DNA from: Oligoflexia bacterium
GTDB taxonomy: Bacteria > Bdellovibrionota > Bacteriovoracia > Bacteriovoracales > Bacteriovoracaceae
Length of the DNA: 64,000 bases
Assembly: GCA_015231955.1 (NCBI GenBank)
Contig: JADGAN010000010.1
Span: forward strand, 62,001 to 126,000
Direction of reading: 5' to 3'
Every line of letters begins with the position of its first letter. Positions within the stretch are counted from its first letter, which is position 1. The notes under the pieces are model-generated. The model was not told the origin of the DNA. It searched no databases and worked only from the letters and a program-made list of their open reading frames with translations. Shown here in pieces: positions 36,213-44,446 of the stretch. The translations under genes were made by a program, and so were the position numbers.

Positions 36213-37730
36213 TTAAGATTGGTTAATAAGATCTTTAGGCAAAAAAAGGATAAGAATCATACTGGGAATTGAAAAAAGAAAACTGACACCAAAGAAGATC
36301 CCATACCCCATCTCTGCCACCATAAAACCACTCACTGCTCCAATCATTAGGCCACTAATACTCATTAGTCCAGTGCCGATTGCAAAGTGCACCGCCTTGT
36401 ATTCTTGTAGGCAAAGGCGCATAATAAAGGTGGTTAGCACCGCTGTTCCCAGTCCTCCGGCCCACTGATCGAAGCCATGCACGAATGCCACCAGGGCCAA
36501 GTTGAGATCACCTATAAAGAGAGGTTCGCTAGCAGCAGTGTTTTGTACAATAAAATCGCTTAGGTATAAACCTAATACCATATAGACAAGATTGGTAAGG
36601 TTTTGAAGTGCCAAAATAGGCCATAAAACACTCCGAAGCGAAAACCTAGAGATAATATGCCCCCCCATCATTGCACCCACGATAGAGGCAACCAGACCCA
36701 CGCCACCACTGATCCAACCGTAGTGCGCTTTGATTCCAAGATCAACAATAAAGGGTGAGACCATGGCGGTTAACATCGCCTCTCCTGTTCTTAGCAAAAT
36801 AATCACCGCTAGCATGATGGCAATGTGGGGTCGATCGATGAAGGCCACAAAGGCCCGAGAATAAAAGGAGTCGGGATCGTTTTTAAAGAGCGATTGTTTT
36901 ATTTTCTTTCGTAAAAGCGTGAGGAGGACGAGGGAGAGAAGCAGTAAAATGCCGATAATGGAGGCAAAGTTAAACTCTTTAAGTAGGGGGTGAATCGTTT
37001 TTAGTTCACTGAAATGTTGCGAACCAAGATAGTAGCGAATAGCAATAATAAACGTTGCCAGCAGTAGCGTGGAAGCGAGCACCTTTAAATTTATAAACCA
37101 GCGAAGGCCTTCGGCCATAGGGCGTTTGGCCACTTCACACTTGGGCAGAAAAAAGTAGTGGTAGACAACTAGGACTACGAGAAGTCCTGCCGCTATCATG
37201 AAGGCAATCCCCCAATTTAGGGTGGTACCAATAGTGGCGATTACCCCCGTGCCGGTAATCATCGCCACCCTATAGGCCATAATACGGTAACCAACAAACT
37301 TAGCTTGCCCCTCTTTATCGAGTGCCTCCATATAGTATCCATCAATCGCCACATCGTGAGTGGCGGCAATAAAGGAGGCCAGCAGGAAAAGTGTCGCAAT
37401 TGCTGGAATAGCAAAAGGAAGAGGGACAAGCAGTGCTGTGATGGCCGTGGCGATTGCAAGTAGTGATTGCATGATTAGCATCCAGCCACGTTTGGTACCA
37501 AAGGTATCGATGTGTGGACTCCACAAAAATTTTAAAACCCAAGGAAGGCCAAAGAGAGAGGTAAGGCCAATCGATTCCAAGCTCACCTTCATATCGCGAA
37601 AAAAGAGAGAGGAGAGAGTACGAATGATACTAAAAGGAAAACCTTCAGCAAAGTAGGTGGTCATACACCACGCATACGGTGAAGAGAAAATCTCTTTAGC
37701 GCGACTAATTCTTTTCGAGGGGTAGTTCAT
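36213..37730 (-). CDS. MFS transporter of the AmpG type
   Basis: 505 residues, about 12 hydrophobic helices. The N-terminus (YFAEGFPFSIIRTLSSLFFRDMKVSLESIGL) and the helix 2-3 segment (LPWVLKFLWSPHIDTFGTKRGWML) are characteristic of AmpG, the permease that brings GlcNAc-anhMurNAc peptides from cell-wall turnover into the cytosol. Similar permeases transport other substrates, so the substrate is inferred. The start overlaps the end of the upstream regulator by 26 bases and has AAGGA upstream, so translation is likely coupled. Confidence 0.8.
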   Translation of the reverse strand: MNYPSKRISRAKEIFSSPYAWCMTTYFAEGFPFSIIRTLSSLFFRDMKVSLESIGLTSLFGLPWVLKFLWSPHIDTFGTKRGWMLIMQSLLAIATAITALLVPLPFAIPAIATLFLLASFIAATHDVAIDGYYMEALDKEGQAKFVGYRIMAYRVAMITGTGVIATIGTTLNWGIAFMIAAGLLVVLVVYHYFFLPKCEVAKRPMAEGLRWFINLKVLASTLLLATFIIAIRYYLGSQHFSELKTIHPLLKEFNFASIIGILLLLSLVLLTLLRKKIKQSLFKNDPDSFYSRAFVAFIDRPHIAIMLAVIILLRTGEAMLTAMVSPFIVDLGIKAHYGWISGGVGLVASIVGAMMGGHIISRFSLRSVLWPILALQNLTNLVYMVLGLYLSDFIVQNTAASEPLFIGDLNLALVAFVHGFDQWAGGLGTAVLTTFIMRLCLQEYKAVHFAIGTGLMSISGLMIGAVSGFMVAEMGYGIFFGVSFLFSIPSMILILFLPKDLINQS

Positions 37731-39156
37731 GCGTCTTTTCCTTTTTGAGACGTTTACTTAATGCCTGTTGAGTAATGCCAATCATGGAGGCGGCCCGCTG
37801 TTGCTTGTGATTGGCGCGTTTCATGGCCTCTTTGATGAGAGCATTGGTAACGCTTTTTAAATGAGGAAGGGTAGTAAGTTTAGAAAAGAGATCGCTTGCA
37901 AATCCTAAACTTGCACTAGCACTTGCCTTATCCCTATCATCTGTCGTAGTAATTTTTCCTCGCAGGTGCAAGCTCTCAATGTGGGTAGTTGTCGCAGGCA
38001 GTGTCTGTATAATATCAAACACCATCGAGCGCAGCTCACGCACATTTCCCGGATAGTGGTAGCTCATGAGTTGCTGCAACGCCTCGTGAGAAAAGTTGGG
38101 AACCTCTCGCTCATAGAGTTTGGCGTACTCCCTTGCAAAGTGCTGAACCAGTAAGGGCACGTCGTCAATGCGCTCTCGCAATGGGGGAATCTGCACCTCA
38201 TGCGTTTGCAAACGATAATAGAGATCTTTGCGTAGCAAACCACTTTGCATGCGCTCTTTTAAATCTTGATTGGTAGCGGTCACGATGCGTGCGGTGGAGT
38301 ATTTAGGGCGATCGTATCCAAGAGGATAATACTCATTTTCTTGTATCAGGCGCAAAAGTTTTAATTGGGAACTAGGATTAAGATCGCCAATCTCATCTAA
38401 AAAGAGGGTGCCACCGCTTGCCTCTTCAATCAATCCCTTGCGTTCGCTATCGGCGTTGGTATAAGCACCTTTTTTGTGTCCAAAAAGTGTATCGGTAATG
38501 ATGTTTTCATCAAGGCCAGAGATATTGATGGCCACCAACTTCCCTTTACGTTTACTAAATTTATGAATGAGATTGGCAAAGACCTCCTTGCCCACCCCGG
38601 TCTCTCCAGTGATCAACACGGGATGAGAAGAGGTGGCAACCGAGGCAGTGTAGTCAATCAGCTCAAACATTTTTTGATGAGCATAGATAATCGAAGAGTC
38701 GTGTTTAGCTAGGGGCGGTTTATGTGGGGGGGATTGCTCCTTAGCAGCAGGAGTGTTGGCCTTTGCAAGCTCCAGTTGATCAATTAAATTTTGAATGGAG
38801 ACGATGAGTTTGCCACACTCCGGAGGTTTGGAAAAGTAGTCGTGTACTCCAAGCTTCATGCATTCAATAGCATCATCGATGCTACTACTCTCGGTAAAGG
38901 CAATAATTTTAGTCTCAGGAAAATTTTCGTGTAATTCGTTTAAAAGTGCCCGATGGTTATGGACACGAATTTTGGTATCAAGAAGCACCAAGGAGACTCT
39001 TCTCTTGGCCAAGATGGCCAGCGACTCCTCTCCCTCCTGGCAAGCGATGATATTGTTAATCTTAACACTTCCCAGCAGTGCGGAGAGATTCTTGATGAAG
39101 AGCACATCACGATCAACAATCAGCAGAGGATCGGTCGGGTATTGTTTAATAAACAT
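37705..39156 (-). CDS. Sigma-54-dependent response regulator (NtrC/AtoC type)
   Basis: 483 residues. Receiver domain 10-130 with D15/D17 acidic pair, phosphoacceptor D60 (VLLD) and K110 (SKP). AAA+ domain about 155-390 with Walker A GETGVGKE at 184-191 and LFLDEIGDLN (Walker B). The L1 loop that contacts sigma-54 reads GAYTNA (230-235) instead of the usual GAFTGA. A Fis-type helix-turn-helix ends the protein (RANHKQQRAASMIGITQQALSKRLKK). No sensor kinase is adjacent. First gene of an operon with the AmpG-like and P1B ATPase genes; it is divergent from the M28 peptidase gene across a 484-base control region with candidate binding sites. Confidence 0.93.
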   Translation of the reverse strand: MFIKQYPTDPLLIVDRDVLFIKNLSALLGSVKINNIIACQEGEESLAILAKRRVSLVLLDTKIRVHNHRALLNELHENFPETKIIAFTESSSIDDAIECMKLGVHDYFSKPPECGKLIVSIQNLIDQLELAKANTPAAKEQSPPHKPPLAKHDSSIIYAHQKMFELIDYTASVATSSHPVLITGETGVGKEVFANLIHKFSKRKGKLVAINISGLDENIITDTLFGHKKGAYTNADSERKGLIEEASGGTLFLDEIGDLNPSSQLKLLRLIQENEYYPLGYDRPKYSTARIVTATNQDLKERMQSGLLRKDLYYRLQTHEVQIPPLRERIDDVPLLVQHFAREYAKLYEREVPNFSHEALQQLMSYHYPGNVRELRSMVFDIIQTLPATTTHIESLHLRGKITTTDDRDKASASASLGFASDLFSKLTTLPHLKSVTNALIKEAMKRANHKQQRAASMIGITQQALSKRLKKEKTHELPLEKN

Positions 39157-39168
39157 TGCTCTCTTTGG

Positions 39169-39288
39169 TTACAACTTTTTTTAATTACGATTACAAAAAA
39201 GTTGTAAGTGTAAAATTGTATATTTTTTCAATGGGTTACCATAAAAAAATAACACTCTCTTAAAAGAGATGCTACAAAAAAGTTGTAA
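39169..39288. promoter_or_regulatory. Three repeated sites, candidate activator-binding (enhancer) sites
   Basis: The 16-mer TACAAAAAAGTTGTAA occurs twice, at 39192-39207 and 39273-39288, spaced 81 bases, about eight helical turns. A third, inverted copy (TTACAACTTTTTT, 39169-39181) pairs with the first as a 13-base inverted repeat. Each 16-mer is itself a dyad, TACAA-N5-TTGTA. The sites lie about 75-205 bases upstream of the putative sigma-54 promoter, the range expected for NtrC-type enhancers, and next to the gene of an NtrC-type regulator. An autoregulatory operator for that gene is an equally possible role. Confidence 0.6.
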
Positions 39289-39360
39289 AGGCGTAGTTGT
39301 AAATTTTAAGGCCGTAATAAAACCACCTCTGAAAAAAGCACTCCCTTGATCTTTTAAAAG

Positions 39361-39378
39361 TTGGCCTAAAATTTGCTT
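39361..39378 (+). promoter_or_regulatory. Sigma-54-like promoter facing the M28 peptidase
   Basis: TTGGCCTAAAATTTGCTT: the -24 GG and -12 GC are exactly ten bases apart and the flanks match the family consensus (YTGGC... TTGCW). Expected transcript start near 39388, giving a leader of about 250 bases before the ATG at 39641. Confidence 0.55.
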
Positions 39379-39388
39379 ATAGAAGAGT

Positions 39389-39493
39389 AGGTGGTGACTT
39401 TGGTGTCCCCGATTCAATTCAATCCTTAAACATTGCACCGAGCCAGAAAATGTTTCTTTCGTTTTTTGTTTTATCTCACCAGAGTGACCACCT
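39389..39493 (+). ncRNA. Imperfect 17-bp inverted repeat: structured leader or small RNA
   Basis: AGGTGGTGACTTTGGTG (39389-39405) pairs with CACCAGAGTGACCACCT (39477-39493): 15 Watson-Crick pairs, one U-G and one G-G mismatch. The 71-base middle can fold further (GGTG...CACC alternatives). The 5' arm begins at about the predicted sigma-54 transcription start, so the RNA would start with this stem. No T-run follows, so the RNA would probably continue into the peptidase gene unless processed. No known RNA family recognised. Confidence 0.4.
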
Positions 39494-39640
39494 TTCAAAA
39501 ATAGAAATAAAAATAAAATTATCTTACACCATCACTCGGCATTGATTGCACTCATGCGTTCATAGCATTTGTTTATTATAATTGAAGAGTAGGTCATGGA
39601 AAGACCGCTATATCCTTACCAAACCAAACCTGGAGACTTT

Positions 39641-40834
39641 ATGAGACAAGCAAAGAAAATGGATTTTCTTTTGATTGCTGCTTTTTTGCTAACAGTTTTG
39701 ATTCCTTTTCATCGTGTAAGCGCAGAGGAGTTATGGATTACACTCTCTAACGATTTTTACAACCTCATCATCAATGATGTACCGGTATTAAGTAAGCTCG
39801 ACAACCACAGCAAAGAGAGAAGCCTGCTTAAAATCGATGACAAGTATGTGGACACACTCTCCTACTTGAAACATAAAAATCCTAAGATTGGCGGTTTTAT
39901 TGCCCATTACGATTATAAGGAAGGGAAGGAGTATTTAGAAAAAGATTTTACGGCGATTACTCAACAGAAAGTGAGCTATACCATTGGTGAAGAGCAATTG
40001 GTTAATGCTTTGATTGCGCAAGTAAAAGAGGAGAATATCATTGAGACCATCTCTACCCTTGCGGCCTTTCATAACCGTTACTATAAATCCACTACAGGGG
40101 CGGATGCTGCCAATTGGATTAAGAATAAGTGGCTAACCCTTTCCCAAGGAAAGTCGGGAGTTACTGTGGAGGAGTTTCGCCATCGTTTTACTCAGCCCTC
40201 CATTATTTTAACTATCACTGGATCGACTACAGCGAGTGAGGTTATCGTTATCGGTGGCCACGAGGATTCCATTGCAGGATCTTGGGGCGGAAGCACCGCT
40301 AAAGCTCCTGGTGCCGATGACAACGCCTCGGGAATTGCCGTTATCACCGAGATGATAAGAGTTATGATGGTAAATAATTATGTTCCTAAAAAGAGCATTA
40401 AGTTTATTGCGTATGCTGCAGAAGAGGCGGGACTACTTGGCTCCAAAGATGTTGCTGCCGATTTTAAAAAACGTAGCATAAAGGTTAGTGGAGTTATGCA
40501 ATTGGATATGACAAACTATAAAGGCTCTGCAAATGACATCTACCTTATTGGCGATTACACCAATAAAACACAAAATGAGTATATTGGACAATTGATCGAT
40601 AAGTATGTGAAGGTTCCTTGGGGATATAGTACCTGTGGTTACGGATGCTCAGATCACGCCTCTTGGAGTGCTAGCGGTTTTGCGGCCTCTTTCCCCTTTG
40701 AGGCCACTTTCAGTGGTGCAAATCCCGACATCCATACTGCTCGCGATACACTGGAGACTAGCGGTGGACGTGCAGATCATAGTGTGAAATTTGCAAAACT
40801 GGCGATTGCTTACGCTATAGAAATGGCAAAATAA
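39641..40834 (+). CDS. Exported M28-family aminopeptidase
   Basis: 397 residues from the ATG at 39641, chosen for the strong GGAG six bases upstream and because it begins the signal peptide; an in-frame ATG at 39596 is possible. Signal peptide to about residue 27 (ending HRVSA). Two-zinc M28 motifs in order: GGHEDSIAGS (H207), KAPGADDNASG, AEEAGLLGS, QLDMTNY and CSDHASW, matching the Vibrio leucyl aminopeptidase pattern apart from Glu in place of Leu in the first. An N-terminal propeptide-like region of about 80 residues precedes the catalytic domain. It removes N-terminal residues from peptides outside the cytoplasm. Confidence 0.92.
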   Translation: MRQAKKMDFLLIAAFLLTVLIPFHRVSAEELWITLSNDFYNLIINDVPVLSKLDNHSKERSLLKIDDKYVDTLSYLKHKNPKIGGFIAHYDYKEGKEYLEKDFTAITQQKVSYTIGEEQLVNALIAQVKEENIIETISTLAAFHNRYYKSTTGADAANWIKNKWLTLSQGKSGVTVEEFRHRFTQPSIILTITGSTTASEVIVIGGHEDSIAGSWGGSTAKAPGADDNASGIAVITEMIRVMMVNNYVPKKSIKFIAYAAEEAGLLGSKDVAADFKKRSIKVSGVMQLDMTNYKGSANDIYLIGDYTNKTQNEYIGQLIDKYVKVPWGYSTCGYGCSDHASWSASGFAASFPFEATFSGANPDIHTARDTLETSGGRADHSVKFAKLAIAYAIEMAK

Positions 40835-40961
40835 TGGTGCACTAAAAAAAAAGTATTGACCTTCCTACCTACCAAAATTTAAGAAGTTACCTCAGTTCAA
40901 AAAAATCGTGACCATTTTTATTGCTACACTTAGTTGCAAAATCCTTCAAAAAGCGCCTTTT

Positions 40962-40990
40962 TTGGTGCGCAAGCAGTAAACAGATATAAT
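40962..40990 (+). promoter_or_regulatory. Strong sigma-70 promoter for the GS-like gene
   Basis: TTGGTG, 17-base spacer, TATAAT, giving a leader of about 55 bases before the ATG at 41050. A GCGC...GCGC inverted repeat (40953-40970) overlaps the -35 box. The remaining part of the 215-base gap (40835-41049) shows no gene. Confidence 0.6.
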
Positions 40991-41049
40991 CAACTCTATG
41001 GTCAAGGAATGTTATTTTCAAGAAACTTTTGTTTAATGGAGGATTATTT

Positions 41050-42813
41050 ATGAAGATCGGTCGTTTTAATGTAAGCAGAAAATTAGTAGCATTAAGTTTA
41101 GGCATTTCGCTGGTGGGCCTTAATGCTCATGCCGAATCGCCACGAGAGATTTGTGAGCAATTTTTAGATGGTAATAAGGGACAACAACTACAATTCGTAG
41201 AGGTGTACTTTAGAGGAAAAGATTCGGAGCTAAGAGAGGTCGATCTTCCGGTAAAAAGTGTAGACGATTGTATTTCCGCTATTACCTCTATCCATACTGT
41301 AGATGGTTCATCACTTCCAGATATGAATGGGATTGATGAGAGTGACATTGCAGTTCGTGCAGGTCACGCTAGCTTTGGGGTCATGCCAGAAGGTAGAAGA
41401 CCTTATAAAACCATGTATATTGTTGGTGGGGTTTTGAACAGTGATGAGAAGGGGTTTGCTCCTTATACCGATATTCAAAAGCTTGAGAGTGAGATCGTAA
41501 ATGATGAGAGTGACACTGTTGATGCGGTAACGGCACAACGATTAGCAGCGCTTTCGAAAGTAGCAAAAGAAGAGTATGGCATTAAGACTGGAAAGTATGC
41601 TCCAGTGCTCGATAAAGTGGCGGCAAAAATTGCGGATGGAAGTCTTGGTTTTCAGGGCAAAGCGATGATTGGGCCAGAGCTTGAGTTCTTCTTTATGAAA
41701 GCAGACGGTTCTCCCGTTGATTCAAGAACAGCAGGCAATGCTGTTGATTACTATGGGCATATTCCTGCAGATATGAAAGCGATGATGCAATTTATTTTAC
41801 AAAAAATTAGTGAGTACGGTGTGGTCACTGAAAAATTTCACCATGAGGTTGCTCCAGGACAATACGAAATTCCACTAAAAGTGACCGATGCAGTTTCTCA
41901 AGCAAAAAATTTAAGAACCACAATTGCAGTGGTGGAAAGAGTTGCCAAAGAGTTTGGATTAAGTGTGAACTGGGATCCGAAACCCTTTATTCGTGAGAAT
42001 GGCAGTGGAATGCATATGCACTTTAGTATTACAAGTAATGAAGGCAAAAATCTCTTTGCTCGTGTAAACCATGATCCAAGCTATGAGGGAACTTGTGGCA
42101 TCTACTCCAGTGTTGCCGATCAATTTTTCTCAGGACTGCTTTCACAAGTAAAGAGTTTACAAGTTTTCTCCAATCCACTTCCAAACAGTGAAGTGCGTTT
42201 AGGTAAAAATGAGGCCCCAGCACAAATTGCCATGTCGGTTGGAAACCGTACTTCAGTTATTAGATTACCGATCAAAGGTATGGGAACGAATAAAGGCGTA
42301 AGAGGGGAGAAGCGTTCACCAGATGCTATGTCCGAATTTGAGTTAACCATTGCCGATCTTGTCGCTTCTGGGCTTTATGGAATTACCAATAAGATGGCAG
42401 CAACGCCGCTTTCTAAAGGTAATGCTTATGAGATGAATATTACGGAGGAGATGAAACTTGCGGGTACTTTTGCCGCAGTGATAAAGAACTTTATGAGTGG
42501 ACGTAAAGAGAGAATGGCCAAAGATCCATCGAACATTATCGATCAAGTGTTTGATACTAAAACTGTAAGAAGTTATCTTGCTGATCGTTTAGAGTTAGTA
42601 AAATCGGATGCAGCTCCAATACTTGATGTAGCAGCGGCCTATGCTGATGTTAAGTCAGTCGAGAGTGCAACCGTCGTTGATAAGAAGGTTAAAACCATCC
42701 GTGATCGTGTGACCGCAATTGAAAAAATCACCGGACCTGCTGCTAAAGCGGAAGCGATTGCAGCTCTTGAAAGTGCGATTGCAGAGCTAGATCAGGAGAT
42801 GGCATCAAAATAA
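41050..42813 (+). CDS. Glutamine synthetase-like enzyme with a signal peptide
   Basis: 587 residues from the ATG at 41050 (GGAGG eight bases upstream). Residues 1-28 are a signal peptide (NVSRKLVALSLGISLVG, then NAHA); an Arg-Lys pair leaves Tat export open. The GS fold is complete: N-terminal beta-grasp with VDGSSLPDMNGIDESDI, metal and substrate Glu in GPELEFFF (E210/E212) and HHEVAPGQYEI (E266/E273), NGSGMHMHF (H322/H324), then NPLPNSEVRL, NRTSVIRLP and EKRSPDA. In canonical GS the NSYKRL motif has Tyr; here it is Glu. About 75 extra C-terminal residues are helical and Ala-rich. GS ligates ammonia to glutamate using ATP, so export is puzzling. Fold certain, activity uncertain. Confidence 0.9.
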   Translation: MKIGRFNVSRKLVALSLGISLVGLNAHAESPREICEQFLDGNKGQQLQFVEVYFRGKDSELREVDLPVKSVDDCISAITSIHTVDGSSLPDMNGIDESDIAVRAGHASFGVMPEGRRPYKTMYIVGGVLNSDEKGFAPYTDIQKLESEIVNDESDTVDAVTAQRLAALSKVAKEEYGIKTGKYAPVLDKVAAKIADGSLGFQGKAMIGPELEFFFMKADGSPVDSRTAGNAVDYYGHIPADMKAMMQFILQKISEYGVVTEKFHHEVAPGQYEIPLKVTDAVSQAKNLRTTIAVVERVAKEFGLSVNWDPKPFIRENGSGMHMHFSITSNEGKNLFARVNHDPSYEGTCGIYSSVADQFFSGLLSQVKSLQVFSNPLPNSEVRLGKNEAPAQIAMSVGNRTSVIRLPIKGMGTNKGVRGEKRSPDAMSEFELTIADLVASGLYGITNKMAATPLSKGNAYEMNITEEMKLAGTFAAVIKNFMSGRKERMAKDPSNIIDQVFDTKTVRSYLADRLELVKSDAAPILDVAAAYADVKSVESATVVDKKVKTIRDRVTAIEKITGPAAKAEAIAALESAIAELDQEMASK

Positions 42814-42846
42814 TTTCTTGTTGGCAAAAGTTTACTTGAAAAAAAA

Positions 42847-42890
42847 GGGCCTTTCCTTTAACAGTAAGTAACAGGAAGGCCCTCTTTTAT
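42847..42890. terminator. Bidirectional terminator between GS-like and M14 genes
   Basis: GC-rich stem GGGCCTTTCCT (42847-42857) / AGGAAGGCCC (42873-42882), one bulged base, with six or more A before and a T-rich run (TCTTTTATTTT) after. Convergent genes on both sides make it a terminator for both directions. Confidence 0.85.
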
Positions 42891-44305
42891 TTTGGGGATA
42901 AGTTTAAGTTTAGTTCATAACTTTGATTTGCTCCCAAAGAAATTTTTTCTAAGACGACATCTTGGTATCCTTCCGCACTCACTTTGATGGTGTACTCGCC
43001 GGGGAGAAGTGGCCGAAGATAGTGGCCATCACTTTTATCGGCATAGATAAACGATCCATCAAAATCGTGTCCAATAAGTTCAAATTTTGCAGCAGCAGGG
43101 GAGATTTTACCTCGAAAACCGTTTAACGATTGTTCAAACATCAGCAGTAGGGATTCGAGATTTAAGGGAAAGTATTGGGGGAGTGTGCTTGCTGGAGGGG
43201 TTTTCATGCTGGATAGTTCAATGGTGAGTGCGCGGGAGTGGTGGGTGAAGTTAAGATAGTCGGGGCGACCACCATCAATCTCATACCAAGCGTATCCATT
43301 GGTGATGCCATCTTCGTAATCGCTCATGTAATAGCTATCAGGAAAGCGGGCGTGAATGGTGTCTGCATAGAGGCGGGAGATGGAGCGATACCACTCATTG
43401 TCGGCGTGTAAGCGAGCAAAGGTGTCCCAGGGGTAATTGACCACTTCAGCGCCACCATGAAAATCGAGAGCAAAGAGAAAGTTGTGTTGTTCTAAGAACT
43501 TCATCATCGCCAGTGTCTCTGGTTGCCAGCTCTCTTCATCGGGATGATCGCCACTCTCTGGATCGGGAAAGTTACGATTTAAGTCAACATAGTTACCATT
43601 AAAGCGAGTGGCACCACTGACACTTTGATCACCACGAGCATAAGTACCATCGGGGTTAAAGATGGGATTAATCCAAATTTCACTGCTGTTTAAAATATTT
43701 TGCACGCGGGTGGAAGTTTGGTAATTACTCAGTAGATACTCAATCATTTGCAAAGAGATGATGCTGCCGACTAACTCATCTCCATGAACGGCACCAGTCA
43801 ATAAAAATTTTGGTTTACTGCTGCTGCTGTTGCTGTTGGCATTTTGAGTGATTCGTAAAGCGTAGAGATGGTGTTTTTTTGTGGTTATCCCGAAATCGAT
43901 CAATTGGCAAAGTGAAGGGTATTGGGTGGCCATGCTTTTCATAAAGCTCTCATAGGCGCTGTAGGTAGGATAGGCGTTCCACTTACCATTTAACTCATTG
44001 GTCATTTGCTGCTCTTCAACTGCTATGGCCATTTGCTTACTAATGGAGAGTGTATAGGTGGGATGAGTTCTTAAAAATTGCTGTAGCTTTTTGATATTTT
44101 TAGAGGAGATATAAAGCGTAAGCGAGTTGCCATGGACTTGATCGATCGAAGCAAAGCGTGAAAGCTGGTTTAAGTCGGGGCGATCACTAGCACTAATTGT
44201 ACTTGCTTTTGAGAGCTGGTACTGGTGTTCACTGGCGTAGAGGAGAAGCGGGCAAAGGTATAAGAGGCAGGAGATGGAGAACAGGATAACCAAGTTCAAT
44301 TTCAT
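42887..44305 (-). CDS. Exported M14 zinc carboxypeptidase with CarboxypepD-type C-terminal domain
   Basis: 472 residues with AAGGA before the ATG. Signal peptide 1-25 (hydrophobic CLLYLCPLLLYA). Zinc ligands H174 and E177 (GAVHGDELVG) and H283 (DFHGGAEVVNYPWD); catalytic E363 (ALTIELSS); substrate-binding NPDGTY and DLNRNFPDP are also clear. The last 80 residues form a beta-sandwich like the regulatory domain of carboxypeptidase D (LLPGEYTIKVSAEGYQDV). Residues about 60-100 look like a prodomain. It should cleave C-terminal residues from peptides in the periplasm or outside the cell. Adjacent exported aminopeptidase and GS-like genes fit extracellular peptide use. Confidence 0.93.
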   Translation of the reverse strand: MKLNLVILFSISCLLYLCPLLLYASEHQYQLSKASTISASDRPDLNQLSRFASIDQVHGNSLTLYISSKNIKKLQQFLRTHPTYTLSISKQMAIAVEEQQMTNELNGKWNAYPTYSAYESFMKSMATQYPSLCQLIDFGITTKKHHLYALRITQNANSNSSSSKPKFLLTGAVHGDELVGSIISLQMIEYLLSNYQTSTRVQNILNSSEIWINPIFNPDGTYARGDQSVSGATRFNGNYVDLNRNFPDPESGDHPDEESWQPETLAMMKFLEQHNFLFALDFHGGAEVVNYPWDTFARLHADNEWYRSISRLYADTIHARFPDSYYMSDYEDGITNGYAWYEIDGGRPDYLNFTHHSRALTIELSSMKTPPASTLPQYFPLNLESLLLMFEQSLNGFRGKISPAAAKFELIGHDFDGSFIYADKSDGHYLRPLLPGEYTIKVSAEGYQDVVLEKISLGANQSYELNLNLSPK

Positions 44306-44446
44306 TAACGATCCTTTATGTATGTTTGAATTGATAAAAGGAATACCATAATTAAACTGTACCTGTGGATTGCGATTTTCTAAAAAAAGATTACAGCAAT
44401 AAAGTAATTGACTCTTGAGCTTTAGTTATAGAAGATAGGAGCGCTT

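Larger units (their letters stand above)
39157..39640. promoter_or_regulatory. Long divergent control region between the regulator and the M28 peptidase
   Basis: 484 bases with no convincing gene. From left to right it holds repeated TACAA...TTGTA sites (39169-39288), a GG-N10-GC promoter (39361-39378) pointing to the peptidase, a long imperfect inverted repeat (39389-39493), and about 147 AT-rich bases before the peptidase start. The parts are listed separately below. Confidence 0.6.

Noticed and set aside
39389-39493. MITE-like transposable element with terminal inverted repeats
   Set aside because: The arms fit the ends of a small element, but no target duplication flanks them and no second copy occurs in the window.
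39389-39493. 6S RNA
   Set aside because: The segment is shorter than 6S RNA and lacks the long double helix with a central bubble.
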